NCBI GenBank assembly: GCA_035528375.1
Contig: DATKYS010000054.1
Span: 1 to 15,013 of the forward strand
Direction: 5' to 3'
DNA: 15,013 bases
From: a bacterium
GTDB taxonomy: Bacteria; RBG-13-66-14
Below are positions 1 through 6,200 of this stretch, piece after piece (position 1 is the stretch's first letter; each line of letters starts with the position of its first letter). The position numbers and the translations under genes are program-made. A model generated the notes under the pieces. It was not told the DNA's origin, did no database searches, and was given only the letters and a program-made list of their open reading frames with translations.

Positions 1-145
1 TCTCCTGACCCGCCCGCGAAAGTTCATCAACCTCTGTGCGCCTGAATGTAGGGCGGGGATTTTAATCCCCGCCGCGGTTTACCATCGCCACAATCCCCCT
101 CCCCATCCCGAAGGCAAGCCGACCCCCAAAGGGAGGATGGGGATG
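1..145. other. Gene-free end of window with dispersed-repeat-like palindrome
   Basis: No credible gene lies here. The stretch follows the pyrB stop codon on the minus strand. It holds a near-perfect palindrome at 52-73 (arms ggcggggatt and aatccccgcc), with no T-tract on either side, so it does not look like an intrinsic terminator. A second, weaker inverted repeat (tccccatcc at 100-108, ggatgggga at 135-143) has a 26-nt loop and could form a weak stem after pyrB. The first palindrome resembles a REP-type intergenic repeat, but a single copy in this window cannot prove that. Confidence 0.45.
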
Positions 146-1273
146 TCAATACAGGGTGAGCTGTTCGCGGACCCGGTCGCAGTACCGGCAGGCCAGCTTC
201 CCCGGCTCGAACTCGTAGAACTCGGGCGCGGCGTTGTCGTCGAAGTAGGTGATGCAACGCCGGTTGGAACACGTGCCCTCGAAAACCGTCGGGACGCGCC
301 AGTTTACACCCCGCGGGCCGATAAGGCGGGAGTGGCCCAGGAGCACTAAAATGAGGGCCATCCGAGCCGGCACCCCGTTGAAGGCCTGCTCGAAGTAGCG
401 CACCCGGGGGTCCGAATCCACCTCGACGGCAATCTCGTCGAGACGGGGGAGGGGGTGCATGACTATCATCTCCGCCGGCGCCCCGTCCAGAATCCGCCGG
501 TCCAGCCGGTACACGTGCGCCACCCGCTCGTACACCTCGGGGTCCTCGAAGCGCTCCCGCTGGATGCGCGTCATGTAGAGGACGTGGACGTCGTCCAGGC
601 CGCCTGCCAGCTCCCGGCGCTGGACGATGGTCCCGCCGTAGCGTGATCCGAGGTGATGGAGGACGTGCGGCGGCAGCTCCAGTTCCTCGGGGCTTATCGC
701 CACGCATTGCGAGCCGAAAGCGGCCAGGGCCACGGCCAGGGAGTGGGTGGTACGGCCGTAGAGGAGGTCGCCGCAGAGGGCGACCTTCAGCCCGGATAGA
801 GTGCCGAACTCCTTGTAGATGGTGTAGAGGTCCAACAGGGTCTGGCTGGGGTGGAGGTGCCCCCCATCGCCGCCGTTCAAGACCGGGACGGGTGAGAATT
901 TTTCCGCCAGGTAAGCCGCGCCGTCCTTTGGGTGGCGCATGACGATGCAGTCCGCGTAGTGGGCGCTCATCCGGATGGTGTCGGCCAGCGACTCGCCCTT
1001 GGCCACGGAGCTGGAGGACGCCTCGGCGAATCCGACCACCGATCCCCCCAGTCGGATCATGGCCGTCTCGAAGGAGAGCCGGGTGCGGGTGGAGGGCTCC
1101 CAGAAGAGGGAGGCCATGACGCGGTAGGGCAGGAGCGGCGTGATGGGGGACCCGCCCTGGGTGGCCTTCTCGTACCGGACCCGGGCCTCCATCTCACCGG
1201 CGAGCTCCAGAAGCTGGAGGACCTCCTCGGGAGTGAACTCCTCGAGGTCTATGAAGTGGCGCAGGCGCGGCAT
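146..1273 (-). CDS. pyrB: Aspartate carbamoyltransferase catalytic chain with fused PyrI-like zinc domain
   Basis: This enzyme condenses carbamoyl phosphate with L-aspartate to N-carbamoyl-L-aspartate, the committed step of pyrimidine synthesis in the cytoplasm. The 375-residue product shows the carbamoyl-phosphate loop STRTR (61-65), the Ser/Lys loop SSSSVAKGE (about 86-94), HPSQ (141-144) and HPLPR followed by an acidic loop (273-277). Catalytic chains usually stop near 310 residues. Here a tail follows with Cys335, Cys340, Cys362 and Cys365 in CX4C-X21-CX2C spacing, the pattern of the PyrI zinc domain. The nucleotide-binding domain of PyrI is not present in this protein. I chose the ATG at 1273 because GGAGGAG lies just upstream. 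A longer in-frame start at 1321 overlaps the likely -10 box. The upstream gene is cut off by a terminator, so pyrB is probably transcribed alone. Family assignment is firm; the role of the tail is inference. Confidence 0.95.
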   Translation of the reverse strand: MPRLRHFIDLEEFTPEEVLQLLELAGEMEARVRYEKATQGGSPITPLLPYRVMASLFWEPSTRTRLSFETAMIRLGGSVVGFAEASSSSVAKGESLADTIRMSAHYADCIVMRHPKDGAAYLAEKFSPVPVLNGGDGGHLHPSQTLLDLYTIYKEFGTLSGLKVALCGDLLYGRTTHSLAVALAAFGSQCVAISPEELELPPHVLHHLGSRYGGTIVQRRELAGGLDDVHVLYMTRIQRERFEDPEVYERVAHVYRLDRRILDGAPAEMIVMHPLPRLDEIAVEVDSDPRVRYFEQAFNGVPARMALILVLLGHSRLIGPRGVNWRVPTVFEGTCSNRRCITYFDDNAAPEFYEFEPGKLACRYCDRVREQLTLY

Positions 1274-1309
1274 ATCTCCTCCCACGGCGGGGGGCCCGTA
1301 ATTTGGGTC

Positions 1310-1338
1310 ATGGTACGGCAACGCCCCTGCAAAGTCAA
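1310..1338 (-). promoter_or_regulatory. Sigma-70-like promoter of pyrB
   Basis: Read on the minus strand there is a -35 box TTGACT (1338-1333), a 17-nt spacer and a -10 box TACCAT (1315-1310). This would start transcription near 1303, about 30 nt before the ATG at 1273. The site lies just after the terminator of the preceding gene, where a promoter is expected. Assigned by eye from consensus only. Confidence 0.5.
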
Positions 1339-1354
1339 GGCGGGCCGAATCCCT

Positions 1355-1378
1355 AAAAAACGGGGCTTCGAGCCCCGT
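1355..1378 (-). terminator. Intrinsic terminator of the receiver-DUF4388 gene
   Basis: On the minus strand an 8-bp GC-rich stem (ACGGGGCT paired with AGCCCCGT, loop CGA) is followed immediately by a run of T. It lies about 25 nt after the stop codon of the gene at 1403-2380 and isolates it from pyrB. On the plus strand no T-run follows, so it acts in one direction. Confidence 0.85.
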
Positions 1379-1402
1379 CCGCTTGAAAAAACTGAACCGG
1401 CT

Positions 1403-2380
1403 TCACTCCTCCAACCGGACCATCCGGGCCAGGCGGGGAAGCGGCAGGAAGAAACCCCGTAGCTCGCCGTCGGGGGAATAGACGGCGACACCATCGGATT
1501 CGGAGAGCCCGCCGAACTTTTCCAACAGCTCGTTCAGCCCCAGCATCGCGCCATTCTCCAGGACGATCCGGGGAACACCACCGTCGTCTTCCGGCTTTTC
1601 ATCCCTCCGCTCCGCAATGTCCGGCTCCGGTTGCCCATCGGGCTCGGACTCGCAGAGGGATTCGTCCAGGGCGTCGAATCCCGACGCCGGGTGAGGATTA
1701 TCCCGGTTCTTCTCGTCGGCTAGACGGGCGGCCTCCAGTATGAGCTCCATGAGAGGGGTGGATATCCGCGGTCGGCACCTGCTCCGTTGCGTACGAATCC
1801 GGATGTATACCTCCTGCCAGCCCAGGATTTCGAGCGCCGCCTCCCGGGGAGGCAGGTGGCCGAGCCCCGCGTCCAGCAGACGACCCTCGGTGAAGCACAG
1901 AACGCCCCGATCGCCGCCGAAGGACCGGCAGACTTCCACCCGGCAGCTCTTCCGCTCCAGCTCCACCATCTGGACGAAACCGGGGAGGCTCGCCCCCCGC
2001 AGCTGACCCTGCTCGCCCCAATGCCTCACCGTCTTGACTACCACTCGATGAAGATGGTCCATGTCAATGGGCTTCTCCACGTACTCGATGGAGTAGGCCT
2101 CGAAGGTCCGTTCGAGCTCACCGCTGCCGTGGGCGGTCATCACGATGCAGGGTATTTCCGGGTTCTGTTCGAGGACGCGGGTGATGAGCCCGTACCCGTC
2201 CAGGTGGGGCATTTTCAGGTCCGTGACCAGGGTGACGACCTCGTTTTTCTCCAGAACGCGCAGGGCCTCCTCGCCGTCGGCGGCGACGAGGTAACCGATT
2301 CCGTCGTCGTATTGCTCCAGGCCGTCCTTGAGGGACTCCAGGAAGGCGGAGTCGTCGTCAACCAAGAGGACCTTTTTCAT
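1403..2380 (-). CDS. Response regulator with receiver and DUF4388 (PatA-N-like) domains
   Basis: The 325-residue product begins with a complete receiver domain (1-120): acidic cluster Asp8-Asp10, phospho-acceptor Asp54 in TDLKMP, switch Thr82 and Lys103 before Pro. Residues about 127-222 match the DUF4388 pattern (GVLCFTEGRLLDAGLG, then an alpha-helical end with ILGW), an output module found in regulators of motility and other signalling systems. An acidic low-complexity linker (about 225-268) leads to a short tail (LNELLEKFGG...GVAVYSPDGEL, 282-307) that resembles the beginning of a Roadblock/LC7 fold but is too short to be complete. There is no DNA-binding domain, so output is probably by protein contact. 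The ATG at 2380 is chosen because GAGGAG precedes it and the receiver starts right after it. A sigma-54-type promoter lies just upstream. It diverges from the kinase operon and may be one of its targets. Confidence 0.88.
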   Translation of the reverse strand: MKKVLLVDDDSAFLESLKDGLEQYDDGIGYLVAADGEEALRVLEKNEVVTLVTDLKMPHLDGYGLITRVLEQNPEIPCIVMTAHGSGELERTFEAYSIEYVEKPIDMDHLHRVVVKTVRHWGEQGQLRGASLPGFVQMVELERKSCRVEVCRSFGGDRGVLCFTEGRLLDAGLGHLPPREAALEILGWQEVYIRIRTQRSRCRPRISTPLMELILEAARLADEKNRDNPHPASGFDALDESLCESEPDGQPEPDIAERRDEKPEDDGGVPRIVLENGAMLGLNELLEKFGGLSESDGVAVYSPDGELRGFFLPLPRLARMVRLEE

Positions 2381-2402
2381 GGCTCTCCTCACCGGTGGGG
2401 AG

Positions 2403-2418
2403 AGCAATTGCCGTACCA
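2403..2418 (-). promoter_or_regulatory. Sigma-54 (-24/-12) promoter for the receiver-DUF4388 gene
   Basis: The minus strand reads TGGTACGGCAATTGCT, differing from the consensus TGGCACG-N4-TTGCW at one base. GG is at 2417-2416 and GC at 2405-2404 with the required 10 nt between. The expected start of transcription is near 2392, giving a leader of about 12 nt that still holds the GAGGAG ribosome site before the ATG at 2380. Position, orientation and spacing all support it. It would need an enhancer-binding activator, and one is encoded at 13408-14760. Confidence 0.72.
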
Positions 2419-2440
2419 GGGGTATGCGAGGTGTATGACG

Positions 2441-2454
2441 TTGATTGTCAGAGT
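2441..2454 (-). repeat. Left copy of 14-bp inverted repeat (ACTCTGACAATCAA)
   Basis: Minus-strand reading ACTCTGACAATCAA is identical to the plus-strand sequence at 3068-3081. The two copies face outward, this one toward the receiver-DUF4388 gene and the other toward the kinase operon. This copy sits about 50-62 nt upstream of the predicted minus-strand start of transcription. It could be an activator or bending-protein site. The core CTGACAATCAA has a weak dyad (TGA-N3-TCA). Confidence 0.5.
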
Positions 2455-2567
2455 GTTACTTAAAAACGCTAAGATGGACGTCCCCCGTCCTCGGTCAATG
2501 TGCTCCAGCAGAGTAAGGCGCCGCCGCAGTTTGGTGTAGTGGTGTCGGAGGATGACCGCTGACCGGG

Positions 2568-2636
2568 TATATAAATAGATGAATTTATATATTCATAATT
2601 ATCCAATTCATTATGACCGTTTCATTTTGACTCGTT
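2568..2636. promoter_or_regulatory. AT-rich island with inverted repeats between the two sigma-54 promoters
   Basis: This stretch is far richer in A/T than anything around it. It holds a 9-bp inverted repeat, tatataaat (2568-2576) and atttatata (2583-2591), and an overlapping one, ATGAAT (2579-2584) and ATTCAT (2591-2596). The motif (A/T)TTCAT recurs at 2591, 2606 and 2620, about 15 nt apart. It lies about 100-160 nt upstream of the predicted plus-strand start, the usual range for upstream activator or bending-protein sites at sigma-54 promoters. The role is inferred from position and composition. Confidence 0.4.
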
Positions 2637-2703
2637 TATCGTGGGCCAACCGAACCCGGTAACGCAAAACGGCCCCCTAAGCGGATTTTCAAGAGTATCA
2701 AAA

Positions 2704-2719
2704 TGGCACGCTTGTTGCT
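2704..2719 (+). promoter_or_regulatory. Consensus sigma-54 (-24/-12) promoter for the kinase operon
   Basis: The sequence TGGCACGCTTGTTGCT matches the sigma-54 consensus TGGCACG-N4-TTGCW at every defined base, with GG at 2705-2706 and GC at 2717-2718. Transcription would begin near 2730 and run toward the small ORF at 2889 and the kinase gene at 3287, leaving a leader of about 557 nt. An NtrC-family activator is the last gene of the operon, which suggests autoregulation. Confidence 0.8.
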
Positions 2720-2737
2720 TTTATTACCGATGAGCAA

Positions 2738-2802
2738 AGGGGAGACCCCTACACCGCACCTCTTACAGGGAGAAACCGAAGAAAACCCCGCTTTTTAAGA
2801 GG
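2738..2802 (+). other. Structured 5' leader downstream of the sigma-54 promoter
   Basis: Two stems can be drawn just after the predicted transcript start. One is AGGGG (2738-2742) with CCCCT (2746-2750) and loop AGA. The other is CCTCTTA (2759-2765) with TAAGAGG (2796-2802), enclosing 30 nt. I do not recognise a known riboswitch class. It could protect the transcript end or regulate the leader. By-eye pairing only. Confidence 0.3.
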
Positions 2803-2888
2803 CCGGGAAGGACAACGATCGGCGACTCCCTGACCCACTACCCCCGGATAGTCAAGCGTACCATCCGCCAATTCCAGCGAGGGTAATC

Positions 2889-3074
2889 ATGCCGACCAGA
2901 ATGTGCGAAGCAGCCCGAGACTGCGAAAACGAGGTCTTTGCCCCGTGCCCGCGCGGGGACGCGGAGACGTCAGGGACGGTTACCGAGTCCATCCGGGACG
3001 TGTGCGAGGCCATTCGTCTGGTTAAAACGAACGTGGAACGTTTCGTCTCCCGGGCGACCGAGATACTACTCTGA
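2889..3074 (+). CDS. Possible small protein (61 residues) in the kinase operon leader
   Basis: I do not recognise this product. The case for a gene: it lies downstream of the consensus sigma-54 promoter in the same direction; GAGGG sits five bases before its ATG; and about three quarters of its codons end in G or C, like the flanking real genes and unlike the AT-rich DNA upstream. It has four cysteines, three in the first 20 residues (Cys6, Cys12, Cys20) and one at Cys39, and a likely amphipathic helix in the second half (IRDVCEAIRLVKTNVERFV). There is no signal peptide or membrane segment. The stop codon overlaps the right copy of the 14-bp inverted repeat. It may equally be a chance ORF in a long leader. 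Confidence 0.35.
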   Translation: MPTRMCEAARDCENEVFAPCPRGDAETSGTVTESIRDVCEAIRLVKTNVERFVSRATEILL

Positions 3075-3081
3075 CAATCAA
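3068..3081 (+). repeat. Right copy of 14-bp inverted repeat (ACTCTGACAATCAA)
   Basis: Exact inverted copy of 2441-2454, starting in the last codons of the small ORF and pointing toward the kinase gene 205 nt downstream. By a rough count, an exact 14-bp inverted match is unlikely by chance in a region under 1 kb. Confidence 0.5.
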
Positions 3082-3286
3082 TCATCCAAAGTAATGCCAC
3101 CCCCGGTGCCCCATGCCGGCGGAGCTGACGAATCGGAGATTCACCATGAGCAACACCCACAGTTGACGAAAACCACTATTTTTTAAGAGGAGTATGTACC
3201 GCCCGTATTCAGGTAAGGACCAGGGTCCTTGCCTTAATATTTAAAAGAGCGGCACACCTTTTCTCACAATCCCCGGGAGACCGAGC
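3082..3286 (+). other. Gene-free leader before the first kinase gene
   Basis: No convincing gene is present. GAAAACC-N5-TTTTTAAGAGG at 3168-3190 is an imperfect direct copy of 2781-2802 (GAAAACC-N4-TTTTTAAGAGG). A small hairpin (AAGGACC 3215-3221, GGTCCTT 3224-3230) lies before the AT-rich stretch 3233-3246. GGGAG at 3275-3279 is the ribosome site of the kinase gene. Very short ORFs (six codons at 3146, fifteen codons at 3194) exist but are not supported. Confidence 0.4.
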
Positions 3287-6200
3287 ATGGCAAGGGTCCT
3301 CCTCGCAACCGATGACGGAAAGCTGGCCGAAGAGCTGAAGGTGCTGCTGGAGGATTTCGGGCACGCGTTTGCCGGTGTCGTCCCGGCGGACGGCAACCTC
3401 CTGGAGTCCGCCTTAAGCCGGGCCGCGGAGGTCCTCCTCTACGACGCCACGGGCGAAAACGGCTCCCGTCCCATCGTGATACCGGGCGTGCCCGTCCTGA
3501 TCCTGCAAGATGAGGAGGGACCGACAGACCCCGATCACCCCAATCCCTACCGGCTGGTGAAGCCGCTGGACCGACTGGAGCTGAAGTACAAGCTGGAGTG
3601 CGCCGCCTACAACGTCGCCGACACGACGATGACTCCGCCTTCACTCAGTCGGGACGGGGAGGCCGACCTCCCGGATGACTGGTTCCGATCGCTCTACGAG
3701 TACGCCCCGGACGCCTACTACATCATGGACCTTTCGGGCATCTTCGTGGACGGCAACCTCGCGGCCGAGGAGATAACGGGGTATAAAAGGGAGGAGCTCG
3801 TCGGCAGGAACTTCATCAAGGCGAAGCTGATCCCCGTCGGTCAGATCCCCATGGCCGTCCGCTTGTACCAGCAGAACAAGAAGGGTAAAAGTACCGGTCC
3901 CGATGAATTCGTGTTCAGACGGAAATCGGGTAAACAGGTCCCGATCGAGATACGTACCTACCCCATCCTAACCGGCGGCAGGCACCTGGTCCTCGGAATC
4001 GCCCGGGACATCTCCAAGCGCAAGCAGGCCGAGGAAGGCCTGCTCGCCAGCGAGGCGCGCTTCCGCTCCATGTTCGAGCTCTCGCCCGAATCCTTAACAC
4101 TCCTCGACCGTACGGGGAGGGTCATCACCACCAACTCGAAGGTTTACGAGTGGCTGGGTTTCAAGCCGGAAGAGATTATCGGCAAGAGACTTTCCAGCCT
4201 GCCGATACTGACGAAAACGGGGCTCTTGAAAGTGCTCCAGCAGTTCCGCAAACGCATCAAGGGGCTGGACGTCCCGCCCTACGAGGCCGAGTTCCACCAC
4301 AAAGACGGCGGAAAAATTTTCGGCCGGATATCCGCCAACCCCATCCAGGACGAAAAGGGGGAGATATCCTCCGTCCTGGTCCTGATTTCCGACGTCACCG
4401 CCGAGCGGCGGGCCAAGGAGGAACTGCGGGCCTCCCGCGACCTCCTGGACCGCATCCTCAACGGGATGTACGACTCCGTTGCCGTCATCGGCCCCGATTA
4501 CCGGATACGGGAGGTCAACGACAGCTTCCTCCGCACCTACGGCGGCTCCAGGGAAAAAGCCATCGGGAAAACCTGCCACAAGGTAACCCTCGGACAAGAT
4601 GAACCCTGCCCGGAGAGCTGCCACCTGGAGAAGGTGTTCAAAACGGGGAAGCCGAAGACCTTCGAGCATATGCACAGGAACGCCCGCGGCAGGAAGAGGT
4701 CCATCGAAATTTCCCTCTTCCCTCTGCAAAATGCCGAGGGGAAGGTAGAGGGCGTCGTGGAGATGGAGCACGACGTCACCCTGCAAAAAAAGGTGGAGAA
4801 GGCTCTGCGAGAGGAGAGGGACCGGGCGCAGACCTACCTCGACATCGCCGGGACGATAATCCTGGCCCTCGACGCCCAGGGGACGGTGACGCTCATCAAT
4901 CAGAAGGGGTGCGAGGTCCTGGGCTACCCCGAGGCGGAAATTGTGGGGAAAAATTGGATAGAGAACTTCATCCCCGACTGGACGCAGGAACGGGCAAACT
5001 ACACCTTTAACCGGCTCTTGGCCGGAGAGGTGGACCCGCTCAGGTACGTGGAGAACTACCTGATGACCTCCGCCGGAAAGATGCGGCTCATCGCCTGGAA
5101 CAACACCGTCTTAACCGATGAGACCGGCGGCATCGTAGGCACCCTGAGCTCCGGCGAGGATATCACCGAGCGGCGGCTGGCCGAAACGGCGCTGAAGGAG
5201 AGCGAGGAGAAGTTCCGCAATTTCTTCGACAACGCTCCGGCTTACTGCTATATGGTATCGTCGGAGGGTGTTATCCTGGACGTCAACGGAGCTGCGCTCT
5301 CAACCCTGGGCTACGAGAAGGGAGAGCTGGTCGGCGCGCCGTTGAGACGCATCTACGCCCCGGAATCGCACGATAAGATGAAACGGCTTCTCACCCAGTG
5401 GAAAGAGACGGGTACACTCCAGAATGAGGAAATGATCATCCAGACTAAGGGCGGCGATAAAAGGCACGTCTTGTTGAGTGCCACCACGATCCTCGGTCGA
5501 GATGGGAAGCCCATCCACTCCATATCCGTCCAGAGAGACATCACCGACCGCCGGAGAGCGGAGATAGCGCTCCGCGAGAGCGAGGAGAAGTACCGCAACC
5601 TGGTGGAGCGGGCGAACGACGGCATCGTCATCATCCAGGACAAAAATTTCAAGTACGTGAATCCGCGGACGGCCGAGCTCTTGGGATATACTAAAGAGGA
5701 GATGTTGAACACCCCGTTTGTGGACTACATCGAGGACGGGGAAAGAAAGAAGGTTTTCACCACTTACAGGAGCAGGATGGGAGGCGAAAACCCGCCGCCC
5801 GTCTACGAAACGGTAATGTTGCACAAAGAGGGCCGCCGGGTGATGATGGAGGTCAACGCCGGGCTGATCATGTACGGGGGCAAACCGGCGGACCTCGTCT
5901 TCCTCCACGATGTCACGAAAAGTAAGGAGGCCGAGGACGCCCTCCGCGACAGCGAGGCCAAGCTGAAGGCGACCCTGGACTCCCTGCCCGACCTCCTTTT
6001 CGAGGTGGACCACCGGGGGAAAATTTACGACTTCCGCACCCCCGACGCCTCAACGCTCTACGTCGCCCCGGAGAATTTCATCGGGAAAACCGTGGACCAG
6101 GTGATCCCCCCGGAGGCGGCCCGGATCATCATGGACGCCCTCGCCCAGGCCGTGGAGAAGGGGAGCCACCACGGGGCGGTCTATGTGTTGAATATGCCCG

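Noticed and set aside
1274-1321. Longer start for aspartate carbamoyltransferase at 1321
   Set aside because: The extra 16 residues do not resemble the family, the codons overlap the likely -10 box, and the ATG at 1273 has a strong ribosome site.
2441-3081. A complete insertion sequence bounded by the 14-bp inverted repeat
   Set aside because: No transposase and no matching target-site duplication at the outer edges; kept only as one possible reading of the repeat.
2852-3160. A 102-codon minus-strand open frame in the control region
   Set aside because: No ribosome site, no recognisable domain, and it overlaps the better supported plus-strand ORF; it runs against the sigma-54 transcript.
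3163-3190. TTGACG at 3163 as a sigma-70 promoter for the first kinase
   Set aside because: No acceptable -10 box lies at 16-18 nt; the T-run is too close and what follows is AAGAGGAG.
3194-3241. A 15-codon ORF after AAGAGGAG
   Set aside because: The ribosome-site spacing is too short and the frame runs through a hairpin and an AT-rich stretch with no coding signal.
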